Assembly (NCBI RefSeq): GCF_002019735.1
Contig: NZ_KV917378.1
Span: 1,824,869-1,888,868, forward strand
Reading direction: 5' to 3'
Source of the DNA: Salipaludibacillus agaradhaerens
Lineage (GTDB): Bacteria > Bacillota > Bacilli > Bacillales > Salisediminibacteriaceae
Length of the DNA stretch: 64,000 nucleotides
The number at the start of each line of letters is the position of its first letter. Within the stretch, counting starts at the first letter, position 1. Under the pieces are notes generated by a model. That model did no database searches. It saw only the letters and a program-made list of their open reading frames with translations, and had not been told where the DNA came from. Below are positions 29,797 to 37,801 of the stretch, in pieces. Made by a program: the position numbers and the translations under genes.

Positions 29797-31494
29797 ATGA
29801 GAAAAGTTGGTTTGGCAGTCAAGATTCTGTTAGTGATGATGTTGGTGTTCCCTGCTTTGTTAAGCAGTAACCAAGCATATGCTTGGACGGATATGCCAAT
29901 GAGTAAGCTTCATGTGGATGGCAATCAATTAGTGAACAGTGATGGACAACCAGTTGTATTAAGTGGTTGGCATCAGCCTTCAGGTTCTTATTGGACATAC
30001 CAAAGCAGTAATTACTATTTGGATAGAAATGGCGGTAATCGGCACGCGGCAAATTTAGAGTACTTGAAAGATATTAGTGATACTTTTACGGACACATCTC
30101 CTAAATATGGAAATGATCATGGCTGGTATATGAATCAAGTGCGGTTGTTCATCGACCGAGAAGATATGGGGGATGTGGCAGCCGGGACATACAATTTTGA
30201 AGGGTTACAAAAAGTGACTGAAAATGTGATTATTCCATATGTTGAATATGCAAAGACAAAAGGGTTATATGTTACACTCGGCCTTGATTTCACGATTCTT
30301 GATGATAAGGCGACAACGCAATCAAACCTTGATAAGTTTAATGAAATTTGGGAATATCTTGCCTCACACCCATCCTTAAAAAGTGCAGACCATGTTATGT
30401 TTGAAATTGTTAATGAACCAGTTCTTTCATATGCAAATGGGAAATGGGGTGGGCATCCGTCAGATCCAGATTTTGAAGCTCACTGGGATGCTCTCGTAGA
30501 TTTCCAAAACTCTATTATTTCTACAATTAGAAACCAAGGTGCAGATAACGTTATTTGGGCTGCTGGACTTGGTTGGGATCAATACTATCAATTATGTGCT
30601 TCCAACCCACTGACAGATCCATTAAATAATACTGGCTATGCCGTTCATTGGTACCCTGGGTATGGTGCTAATGATGATTACTCAACTTTACAACAACAAT
30701 GGGATACAAATATTAAACCATGCGCAGATCACTATCCTATTAATATAACGGAGACTACATGGTATAAATGGTTACCAGGAGACCCTGAATATTGGCGTTT
30801 ATTCGATGGAACGAATGAAGGATTCGGGAAGAATACAAAAGCTATTTTTACAGATGCAGGAAATGTCAGTATCGCTGTTCATATGAATGGTTTCATACTG
30901 GAACCTGGTCCGAGAAGCTCATTTGCAGATCCGACTGCCGGCCTAAAATACGACGGTGATGCGGAACGTGATGGTATGGCACGTTTTCTCTTTGATTGGT
31001 ATTACGAACGCGCACAGCTCTATCCTTGGAACGGGGTATGGAATGGCGTTCATTCTGGCTCCACCTATAAACTACAAAATCGTGCATCGGGGAAAATGAT
31101 TGACGTACCTGGAGGAGAAAATACTAGCCACCTTCAGCTCCAACAATGGGCCGATAATGGGGCTACAGCACAACAATGGGTCCTGGATGATATGGGCGAA
31201 TATACTAATTATTACAGGCTGCAAAGTGTTAGCTCGTCTGATAACAAAGTGATGGATGTACGTAATGGCACAAGCAATAATGGAGAAGCCATTCAGTTAA
31301 TGACTGATTTTCAAAATAGTGCCCAACAGTTCAGATTAATCAAGCTCAGCAATGGTTACTGGAGTATTCTTAATGTGAACAGTAATAAGGCAGTGGAGGT
31401 TGCTAACTCCTCATCAGCAGACGGCGCCCTTATCCAGCAAAATATGTACCGTGGAGATTTACACCAGCAATGGGATTTGATTAGAGTTGATTAA
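29797..31494 (+). CDS. Secreted glycoside hydrolase family 5-like enzyme with ricin-type domain
   Basis: 565 residues from the ATG at 29797 (GGGAGAGGG upstream). A signal peptide (MRKVGLAVKILLVMMLVFPALLSSNQAYA) is followed by a beta/alpha-barrel hydrolase domain to about residue 420. The acid/base Glu207 lies in MFEIVNEPV and the likely nucleophile Glu319 in ITETTWYKW; HWYPGYG is a typical GH5 substrate-cleft segment. Residues about 425-565 form a ricin B-like (CBM13/RICIN) sugar-binding domain with repeated LQNRASGKMIDVPG, QLQQWADNGATAQQW and HQQWDLI elements. The substrate (beta-glucan, mannan or another polysaccharide) cannot be assigned. It stands alone among inserted blocks and has a cre site. 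Confidence 0.88.
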   Translation: MRKVGLAVKILLVMMLVFPALLSSNQAYAWTDMPMSKLHVDGNQLVNSDGQPVVLSGWHQPSGSYWTYQSSNYYLDRNGGNRHAANLEYLKDISDTFTDTSPKYGNDHGWYMNQVRLFIDREDMGDVAAGTYNFEGLQKVTENVIIPYVEYAKTKGLYVTLGLDFTILDDKATTQSNLDKFNEIWEYLASHPSLKSADHVMFEIVNEPVLSYANGKWGGHPSDPDFEAHWDALVDFQNSIISTIRNQGADNVIWAAGLGWDQYYQLCASNPLTDPLNNTGYAVHWYPGYGANDDYSTLQQQWDTNIKPCADHYPINITETTWYKWLPGDPEYWRLFDGTNEGFGKNTKAIFTDAGNVSIAVHMNGFILEPGPRSSFADPTAGLKYDGDAERDGMARFLFDWYYERAQLYPWNGVWNGVHSGSTYKLQNRASGKMIDVPGGENTSHLQLQQWADNGATAQQWVLDDMGEYTNYYRLQSVSSSDNKVMDVRNGTSNNGEAIQLMTDFQNSAQQFRLIKLSNGYWSILNVNSNKAVEVANSSSADGALIQQNMYRGDLHQQWDLIRVD

Positions 31495-31556
31495 TTCTAT
31501 AAAAGAATCTGATGTTAAGTAGAAACTGTTAGATCAGTTTAAAACGCCAAAAGTTT

Positions 31557-31584
31557 ATGTATGGGCCCCATGGGGTCCATACAT
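31557..31584 (+). terminator. Hairpin after the GH5 gene, possible terminator
   Basis: ATGTATGG / CCATACAT with inner CCCC / GGGG around CAT forms a 28-base near-perfect hairpin 63 bases after the stop. No U-run follows, so termination is uncertain. Confidence 0.45.
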
Positions 31585-31726
31585 TAAAACAAGCTAGTCT
31601 TTTTCTTGCCCTTCTATGATAAAGTAAAATATTTGGAAATTCCAGAGGGTTGTTATTATGCAAAGTTAGTTTTGACATCACCTGAGTTTTCTCCCACTGC
31701 CAGGGCTTTTTCCTACCGGCTATTAC

Positions 31727-31951
31727 TTATTGAATGAATGTCTTCATTCAAAATAAGTTGTCAACATTCGAATCATGACTGTGACCTTCACTCCAGACGG
31801 ACGCTTTCCCGAGGGCTTGTCTTCAGCTAACTTTTGCTCGGTTAACCCTCGCAAAAGTGGATCTTCAGACTGCGCTTAATCCTCCGGGAGTCGTTGTCTT
31901 ACGTTTCAGTCACTTTTTATATTCTCATAATTAAAATTTACGACATATTAT
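31727..31951 (-). repeat. 225-bp direct repeat, copy 1 (outer edge of the toxin cassette region)
   Basis: Almost identical to 35499-35723 and in the same orientation. On the minus strand it contains GACTCCCGGAGG, CTTTTGCGAGGG-TTAACC-GAGCAAAAG (a hairpin) and CCCTCGGGAAAGCG. A long identical block runs through the middle of both copies. The two copies enclose the orphan toxin and immunity genes. Confidence 0.92.
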
Positions 31952-32124
31952 TCGTGTCCCTGCTTTTTAAACGAATAGCGAGTATTATACGACCGTCTTT
32001 AGTAAGAGTACAATGTTCATTCCAATTATAAATACGTTAATTGAACTAGAGCTTACTGAAGTATAATATTTACAAGACTTTTGAAGAGGTGTCTAAAGCA
32101 ATGGTGAGTACATTCATATAATAT

Positions 32125-32180
32125 CAAAAACGACCTTAGCCCTATGCAATATACAGCTAAAGCCGCTTAATTCGTTTTAT
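32125..32180 (-). terminator. Terminator after the first immunity-type gene
   Basis: Minus strand AACGA...CTTTAGC / GCTAAGG...TCGTT followed by TTTTGA, downstream of the stop at 32243. Confidence 0.65.
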
Positions 32181-32242
32181 TATTTCCACTGTCTACTTGA
32201 CAGCTGGCAGTTCATAGAGCCACTCAAGGTAATAAAAAAGTA

Positions 32243-32542
32243 TCACTTTGAATTCGGTATCTGATGTAACATGATTTCTAATTTATCTAACTCAATTACT
32301 AACGGTTCATCGTAACTTTCTGTTATATCGGTATCAAAGTATGCCCTTAAAGCTCCTTTTAATCTGGAATTTTCGCCTAATCCAGTAGTATCGCTACTTT
32401 CAGTTGTACTCTTTAATAATTCTTTTAGCCTACCTAATAATGTATCCAAGAATTTATGGTCTCTCTGTTTCTTTTTTTTGTTAACTAAATCTATAACCTT
32501 TTGTGTTTGAACCCTAACATTATTTAATTCCTCACTCTGCAT
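32243..32542 (-). CDS. Orphan immunity-type protein, family A
   Basis: 99 residues, highly charged and helical. The C-terminal half, LKGALRAYFDTDITESYDEPLVIELDKLEIML, aligns with IIGGVRAYMDSYNDYENPLLKELHKAENLL of the protein at 35966-36235, which sits directly behind the full-length LXG toxin. I therefore call it a paralogous immunity protein. AGGAGG lies at normal distance, so it appears translated. It follows a decayed toxin fragment and has its own terminator. The immunity role is inferred from context and paralogy only. Confidence 0.7.
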   Translation of the reverse strand: MQSEELNNVRVQTQKVIDLVNKKKKQRDHKFLDTLLGRLKELLKSTTESSDTTGLGENSRLKGALRAYFDTDITESYDEPLVIELDKLEIMLHQIPNSK

Positions 32543-32579
32543 AATAAGCCCTCCTATTGGATGGTATGGCTCTAACTTC

Positions 32580-32842
32580 CTTTATCCAGTGTCCGCCCTG
32601 TACTACTCACATCACCTAGGATGCTACCCGACTGAAGGGCCTTCCCTCCGGCGAGGCTCACTAACACATCCGCTGCGATATAGCCGCTTGCATACATGAT
32701 GCCTTCTTCTTCCCACGTATCGGATATGGATTGCCCGATTGATTCCACGATGATAAACGGGTCTTCGAGGAGTTGTTTCGTAACTTCTGTCAAACCGTCT
32801 TTTATGCTGGCTGCTTTGTCTTTAAGAAAAGCAGGTTCGATT
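32580..32842 (-). pseudogene. Remnant of an LXG toxin gene (pretoxin segment only)
   Basis: Translates to a segment nearly identical to residues of the full-length toxin from KDKA(A/D)SIKDG through LLEDPFIIVESIGQSISDTW, GYIAADVLVSLAGGKALQSG and SSTGRTLDK, then stops after GS. Both the LXG N-terminus and any toxin tip are missing, and there is no ribosome site or proper start codon. It marks the footprint of an earlier toxin copy removed by recombination. Confidence 0.85.
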
Positions 32843-32928
32843 TTGTGAAAGAAGGCACTGTGAATGATGACTAAAATCTTCAGTTAAAAAGCACCTGATT
32901 CCTAGAAGGTATCAAGTGCTTGTTATGA
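32842..32928 (-). repeat. Junction repeat with terminator, copy 1
   Basis: About 85 bp closely similar to 33341-33424: CGATTTTGT, ACTAAAATCTTCAGTTAAAAA, then CCTGATTCCTAGAAGGTATCA and AGTGCTTGTTA. On the minus strand AAGCACTTGATACC / GGAATCAGGTGCTT followed by TTTTAA forms a terminator for the immunity-type gene at 32973-33266. Confidence 0.75.
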
Positions 32929-32972
32929 ATTAACAATTAGGTATTCTATTTTTTCTTTCTAAAAAAGCTACG

Positions 32973-33266
32973 TTAATTTTTACTTAGATACCACAATTTA
33001 TCATTTAATTCGCTAAGAGATTTATTAACCTTTATTCTTTCCTTCTCGTCCTCATTCCAAATATGAAAATCAGTTAATCCCCCTCTAACAGGATAAAGAT
33101 TATCTATTAAGCCCTTAACTCTCTCCTTCTTTGATTCATCACTTTCATTAGAATTTATAACATCCAAAATCTCTTTTAGTATATCTATTTGATGATAAAT
33201 TTGACCATTGTTATATTGTTTCAATAAAGATAATAGTTGAATTACTGTATTTTCTATTTGATTCAT
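32973..33266 (-). CDS. Orphan immunity-type protein, family B (copy 1)
   Basis: 97 residues, acidic to neutral and helical. The segment VRGGLTDFHIWNEDEKERIKVNKSLSELND aligns with HIGLSDYFIWKGDYNERMRAN at the end of the neighbouring 33514-33780 product, so the two are paralogues. GTGGAG precedes the ATG. It lies among toxin fragments behind an LXG effector, the usual position of immunity genes. No cognate toxin tip is adjacent, so it would be an orphan immunity gene. The function is inferred from context. Confidence 0.65.
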   Translation of the reverse strand: MNQIENTVIQLLSLLKQYNNGQIYHQIDILKEILDVINSNESDESKKERVKGLIDNLYPVRGGLTDFHIWNEDEKERIKVNKSLSELNDKLWYLSKN

Positions 33267-33340
33267 TACAGTATCAACTCCACATTATTTATCGATTAGG
33301 ATAATTTTACTCCTTATAGGTTCCATGTAAAATCAGATTC

Positions 33341-33424
33341 GATTTTGTAAGGAAAATACTGTTAATGACGGCTAAAATCTTTAGTTAAAAAAACCTGATT
33401 CCTAGAAGGTATCAAGTGCTTGTT
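33341..33424 (-). repeat. Junction repeat, copy 2 (terminator stem partly lost)
   Basis: Second copy of the 85-bp junction found at 32842-32928. Four bases of one terminator arm (GCAC) are missing here, weakening the stem. It follows the immunity-type gene at 33514-33780. Confidence 0.7.
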
Positions 33425-33513
33425 AAACAATCAAGTAATATTTCCTCTAAATTTCTTGAACATTTTTATTGATTCTTGCTTGATTGATTAATAATTTTTA
33501 CAGAATCTAAATT

Positions 33514-33780
33514 TTAATTAGCTCTCATACGCTCATTATAGTCACCTTTCCATATAAAATAGTCAGATAAACCAATATGAGGATGATTTATTTTTTTATA
33601 AATATTAATTAATCGATCATATAGTTGTTCTAAATTATCTCTTCTGGCTTTGCCATCTATAAACTCATCTATCGATTTTATACTAGATTCTAATTGTTTA
33701 ATTATAAATTGTGCTTCATTATCATCCTCTTTTTCTAATATTGTGATTAATTGTCGATATATTTCTTTATCCTTTTTCAT
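33514..33780 (-). CDS. Orphan immunity-type protein, family B (copy 2)
   Basis: 88 residues with a perfect AGGAGG site before ATG. Helical; the C-terminal GLSDYFIWKGDYNERMRAN matches the corresponding segment of the next gene (GLTDFHIWNEDEKERIKVN), but this protein ends about 15 residues earlier and may be slightly truncated. It lies between the truncated-toxin/immunity pair at 34018-35474 and a second family-B gene. Probable orphan immunity protein by context; not recognised as a named family. Confidence 0.65.
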   Translation of the reverse strand: MKKDKEIYRQLITILEKEDDNEAQFIIKQLESSIKSIDEFIDGKARRDNLEQLYDRLINIYKKINHPHIGLSDYFIWKGDYNERMRAN

Positions 33781-34017
33781 ATAAACCTCCTTTGTTACGA
33801 ATCCTGTCGTTCTTGTGGATCATAGCAATTTGACTAGCAATCAGAGGGGAATTTAAAAAACGATGGCTTAATTAGTCCACCGTTCTCTTTAACATCTCGC
33901 GTTATTTTAATATAAATTGCTTTTCCTCATCTAAAAGTTCCCCAAGCAGTTTTAATAGAGTTAAGAATTAAAAGTGTTCAGAAGATAGCTTATAATAAAC
34001 ATTTGGGTTATTTGCGT
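33781..34017. other. Short intergenic segment in the toxin cassette
   Basis: AT-rich spacer between immunity-type genes. No terminator, long frame or repeat was recognised. Confidence 0.35.
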
Positions 34018-34527
34018 TCATTTCAGTGCTTCTTCTAATATATTTATATCAGGTTCTAACATACCACTTACTATTACGCCACAAACCATGTTGTTTTCAT
34101 CTAAAGCAAATCCCACATTATCATTTTGTACAACCGAAACAGTCTCACTTTCTGAAAATGAGATGAATACCTTATCCCTCCCTATATAAACGTTCAATTC
34201 CCCATTTTCATCTATATATGTCTTATCATTAAATTCTTCAATCTGAAAATTAGGTGTGCCATTTATCAAAGTTATATTTTTCATATTACAGTCCAAAGTT
34301 TCCATATGGTGTACGTTCTCACTCAGAGTTAGTGTAATAGAGCGAATATTCCCTGTATATTTCCCTACTCCTATTTCAATTAAAGATTTCTTAAAATCCC
34401 CGGTTCTCCAATATATTGTTGGTTCTTTTGATATATTCCAATTACCAAATTCTATATTAATGGGTGTATAAACATCATATTCAATATTTACAGACTCACT
34501 TTCTTTATATTTTGTTACTTTTAACAT
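34018..34527 (-). CDS. Probable immunity protein for the truncated toxin
   Basis: 169 residues from the ATG at 34527 (AGGGG eight bases upstream; the ATG at 34533 is too close). Predicted mostly beta: IEFGNWNISKEPTIYWRTGDFKKSLIEIGVGKYTGNIRSITLTLS and later KVFISFSESETVSVVQNDNVGFALDENNMVCGVIVSG. No signal peptide, so it is cytoplasmic as expected of an immunity factor. It begins 14 bases after the stop of the truncated toxin at 34542-35474, the canonical toxin-immunity arrangement. The family is not recognised with certainty; the immunity role is inference from position. Confidence 0.7.
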   Translation of the reverse strand: MLKVTKYKESESVNIEYDVYTPINIEFGNWNISKEPTIYWRTGDFKKSLIEIGVGKYTGNIRSITLTLSENVHHMETLDCNMKNITLINGTPNFQIEEFNDKTYIDENGELNVYIGRDKVFISFSESETVSVVQNDNVGFALDENNMVCGVIVSGMLEPDINILEEALK

Positions 34528-34541
34528 AATCATGTCCCCTT

Positions 34542-35474
34542 TTAAGGCATATATACAGCGTGCTTTATAACTGGTAGTAATCCGTCCCCACGAGGTTTAC
34601 TAAATATTAATTCCCAATTACCTACTTTCATTATTTCTTCATATTTAATGCCTGACTTAACAGCATTTTTTACAGAAGTTTGGAAACTCGATAATAACGT
34701 TTGACTATTTATTGGTATACCATGTGTTGTGGCATCTCTTGTTATATACTCGACCATATGTTTTGTTCCATTAGGATGTACCCAGAACTTTTCGCCATCA
34801 ACTACTAATTCAAATGATTTTGGTATCTTTGTTCCATCATAAAGTGGTTGAGTAATTTTTATGTTTTCCCACACTGTACCGTCATCTAAAACACGAACTG
34901 TACCCTTAACCACATCCTCAACCCTATCAACCTGCTTCGCCACATCCCCTGCTTTGTCCAGTGCTTGGGTCGTGTCACCTAGTTTGTCCAGTGTCCGCCC
35001 TGTACGACTCACATCACCTAGGATGCTACCCGACTGAAGGGCCTTCCCTCCGGCGATGCTCACTAAAACATCCGCTGCTATATAGCCGCTTGCATACATG
35101 ATGCCTTCTTCTTCCCACGTATCGGATATGGACTGCCCGATTGATTCCACGATAATAAACGGGTCTTCGAGGAGTTGCTTCGTGACTTCTGTCAAACCGT
35201 CTTTTATACTGTCAGCTTTGTCTTTAAGAAAAGCAGGTTCAATGTCGTCAGGTATGATGTCTGAGATGACTAGGATAAGGCCATTACGGGCTAATACGAG
35301 TACGCCTTCTACTAAATCTACTAGACCGGCTACGAGTCCTTTAATAAAGTCGACACTTCCGACTAGCGTTTTTTTAAAGCTTTCCACAATGGCTTCCCAC
35401 ATGGAGGTATACTTCTTCTTAATGTCTTTCGCTTTCTTACTATAGTCATCGTCCGTGTTTTCAAATGGTTTCAC
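34542..35474 (-). pseudogene. Orphan LXG toxin end (pretoxin plus toxin tip, N-terminus missing)
   Basis: 310 codons from a GTG at 35474. The first roughly 190 residues are almost identical to residues 181-372 of the full-length toxin at 36245-37801 (about 7 differences). The last roughly 118 residues (after VEDVVKGT) form a different tip containing IPKSFELVVDGEKFWVHPNGTKHMVEYI. Homology to the complete gene stops inside the codons for LYNSK at about 35487, where unrelated DNA and then the 225-bp repeat begin. The LXG secretion domain is absent, so the gene as it stands should not give a secreted effector. It looks like a stored alternative toxin tip with its immunity gene. Confidence 0.85.
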
Positions 35475-35498
35475 TTTCGAGTTGTACAGATAAGATAA

Positions 35499-35723
35499 TT
35501 ATTGAATGAATGTCATCATTCAAATTAAGATGTGAAGATTCGAATAATGACTGTGATCTTCACTCCAGACGGTCGCTTTCCCGAGGGCTTGTCTTCAGCT
35601 AACTTTTGCTCGGTTAACCCTCGCAAAAGTGGATCTTCAGACTGCGCTTAATCCTCCGGGAGTCGCCGTCTTACGTTTCAGTCACTTTTTGCATCCTCAT
35701 AATTAAAATTTACGACATATTAT
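35499..35723 (-). repeat. 225-bp direct repeat, copy 2 (inner edge of the toxin cassette region)
   Basis: Same element as 31727-31951, same orientation and length. It begins 12 bp beyond the point where homology of the orphan toxin end to the full-length gene stops, so it may mark or have caused that breakpoint. Confidence 0.92.
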
Positions 35724-35819
35724 CAGTTATAATTGTGGATGTGCAACCTTTATCCATTTGTTACTTGCCTTTGTGTCGAGACTCGTAGATAACCAACAAC
35801 GTTCAATTACTCACCCTCC

Positions 35820-35880
35820 CGTTATATAAAATGAACCTTCAATCAGTGGGAGTTTTACGGGCGCTTATCTGTGATAAATT
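35820..35880 (+). repeat. Partial copy of the double-hairpin repeat
   Basis: CCTTCAATCAGTGGGAG followed by TTTTACGGGCGCTTATCTGTGATAAA. It resembles the 5' part of the 26328 element, and the second string also resembles 55425-55450. Only a fragment is present. Confidence 0.5.
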
Positions 35881-35904
35881 TTAATTTTGTAACATTTGCC
35901 AATA

Positions 35905-35947
35905 AAAAACCGTGAAAGGCTTTTTATATTAGCCAATCAAGGTTTAG
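35905..35947 (-). terminator. Terminator after the LXG immunity gene
   Basis: Minus strand AACC-TTGATTGGCT / AGCCTTTCAC-GGTT with internal mismatches, followed by TTTTTTATT, 18 bases after the stop at 35966. Confidence 0.7.
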
Positions 35948-35965
35948 GTGTAAATTTCTAATATG

Positions 35966-36235
35966 TTATAATAACTCTTTTAGTAAGTTTTCTGCCTTGT
36001 GCAATTCTTTTAACAAGGGATTTTCATAGTCATTATAACTATCCATATAGGCTCTAACGCCACCAATAATATTTATTGTATTTAAATCTTTATTATTCTC
36101 AATAATCTCCAGCGCGTTCTTGTATCTTTTATATATTAATTGAAAAATATCTTTTTTTATTTCGTTAGAATATTCTTTTTCAAGAATATTTATTACCGTT
36201 TTAACCTGTCTAGTTAATTGCTCTTTCTTATCCAT
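35966..36235 (-). CDS. Putative cognate immunity protein of the full-length LXG toxin
   Basis: 89 residues, helical, beginning 9 bases after the toxin stop codon with a perfect AGGAGG site. Its C-terminal GGVRAYMDSYNDYENPLLKELHKAENLL defines family A, shared with 32243-32542. No signal peptide. The position immediately 3' of an LXG toxin and the terminator that follows support an immunity role, which protects the producer and its siblings from the toxin. No named domain was recognised. Confidence 0.75.
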   Translation of the reverse strand: MDKKEQLTRQVKTVINILEKEYSNEIKKDIFQLIYKRYKNALEIIENNKDLNTINIIGGVRAYMDSYNDYENPLLKELHKAENLLKELL

Positions 36236-36244
36236 AAAATCCTC

Positions 36245-37801
36245 CTATTTACTCGGAACTTTTCTTATATCTTTTATCCATTCGGATGGCCACCCTTGTG
36301 GTAGAAGAATTTGGTCACCATCACCTTTTAGTAAAGCGCCTGTTTTTGTATATTGCTTTTCAACTCTACCTATATTTAGGATTTCTCCTTTTGGAACTTC
36401 AATTACTGCCTCAAACTCTCTGGTGTTTTTCCAATCCGGAACTAAAGCAGTATCTATTTTCGCATTTATTCTATTACCAGCTGGACTAGTAGTTACAAAT
36501 GAACCATTCGATTTTGCTCCACCACCATAAGTTCTATAGAAAGTAATATTTTCTTCAGTAATCACAGTCCTATAATTACTATCAGTAAATGAACCCCTTA
36601 TCCAATCAGATAAATCCACTTTATCAATTACTTTTACTTTATCGTCTATACTCGTTGAATACTTTCCAAAATTGACACTATTACCCGTCCCCTTAACCAC
36701 ATCCTCAACCCTATCAACCTGCTTCGCCACATCCCCTGCTTTGTCCAGTGCTTGGGTCGTGTCACCTAGTTTGTCCAGTGTCCGCCCTGTACGACTCACA
36801 TCACCTAGGATGCTACCCGACTGAAGGGCCTTCCCTCCGGCGAGGCTCACTAACACATCCGCTGCGATATAGCCGCTTGCATACATGATGCCTTCTTCTT
36901 CCCACGTATCGGATATGGACTGCCCGATTGATTCCACGATAATAAATGGGTCTTCGAGGAGTTGCTTCGTAACTTCTTTAAAACCGTCTTTTATGCTGTC
37001 TGCTTTGTCTTTAAGAAAAGCAGGTTCAATTTCGTCAGGTATGATGTCTGAGACAACTAGGATAAGGCCATTACCGACTAATACGAGTACGCCTTCTACT
37101 AAATCTACTAGACCGGCTACGAGTCCTTTAATAAAGTCGACACTCCCGACTAGCGTTTTTTTAAAGCTTTCCACAATGGCTTCCCACATGGAGGTATACT
37201 TCTTCTTAATGTCTTTCGCTTTCTTACTATAGTCATCGTCCGTGTTTTCAAATGGTTTCACTTTCGAGTTGTACAGATCCCAAAGGTTGTCCATTTTACT
37301 AGACATCGTCTGATTCGTCTCTCTTATTTTATCACGAATCAGTTCTAATTTCGCTTTATTATGACTGCTCGCTTCCCGGGCTTCCTGTGATAGGTCCCCA
37401 AGGTTAAGAATGGATGGGGTTCGCTGAGTGGCAAAGACAGCGTTCATTGTATGTTGCGAAATGCCTCCCTCGATTTGGCATAAGTTAAACCAAATATCAT
37501 TGCGGTCAACACGCATCATCGCCTGCCTGGCCACTGGCGTGATATAAGCCGTCGTATCCGTCACATAACCATCAAATAACGTGAGAAGGTCTGTCACTTG
37601 CTCCGCATACTCACTTATTGTGTCCTCTGACTCTGCTATCTTCTCTTCCCACGCGTCAATAGCTTCCCCTTCATTGCTTTTCATATAAACTTTCAGCTGG
37701 TGAAGGGACGTTTCCATCGTTTGGAGCGCTTGATGATAAACATTTAATTGCTCGACAATATCATCTAAAATACCGTAATTAATCTTTAAATCACGTATCA
37801 T
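36245..37801 (-). CDS. LXG-type polymorphic toxin (type VII secretion effector)
   Basis: 518 residues. Residues 1 to about 200 form the helical LXG domain (ILDDIVEQLNVYHQALQTM, WEEKIAESEDTISEYAEQV), used for export by the Bacillus type VII (Yuk/Yue) system. Residues 220-255 are hydrophobic (GLVAGLVDLVEGVLVLVGN). A pretoxin region runs to about 372 (GDTTQALDKAGDVAKQVDRVEDVVKGT), followed by a 146-residue tip. The tip contains ITFYRTYGGGAKSNGSFVTTSPAGN and NIGRVEKQ...GDGDQILLP, suggestive of an ADP-ribosyltransferase-like or related fold, though this is tentative. The ATG overlaps the upstream partner gene by 4 bases. Only this copy carries both the LXG domain and a tip, so it should be the active effector. 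Confidence 0.88.
   Translation of the reverse strand: MIRDLKINYGILDDIVEQLNVYHQALQTMETSLHQLKVYMKSNEGEAIDAWEEKIAESEDTISEYAEQVTDLLTLFDGYVTDTTAYITPVARQAMMRVDRNDIWFNLCQIEGGISQHTMNAVFATQRTPSILNLGDLSQEAREASSHNKAKLELIRDKIRETNQTMSSKMDNLWDLYNSKVKPFENTDDDYSKKAKDIKKKYTSMWEAIVESFKKTLVGSVDFIKGLVAGLVDLVEGVLVLVGNGLILVVSDIIPDEIEPAFLKDKADSIKDGFKEVTKQLLEDPFIIVESIGQSISDTWEEEGIMYASGYIAADVLVSLAGGKALQSGSILGDVSRTGRTLDKLGDTTQALDKAGDVAKQVDRVEDVVKGTGNSVNFGKYSTSIDDKVKVIDKVDLSDWIRGSFTDSNYRTVITEENITFYRTYGGGAKSNGSFVTTSPAGNRINAKIDTALVPDWKNTREFEAVIEVPKGEILNIGRVEKQYTKTGALLKGDGDQILLPQGWPSEWIKDIRKVPSK

Noticed and set aside
32572-32793. 73-codon gene within the toxin region
   Set aside because: It is an internal fragment of the LXG toxin family with no start signal; treated as a pseudogene remnant.
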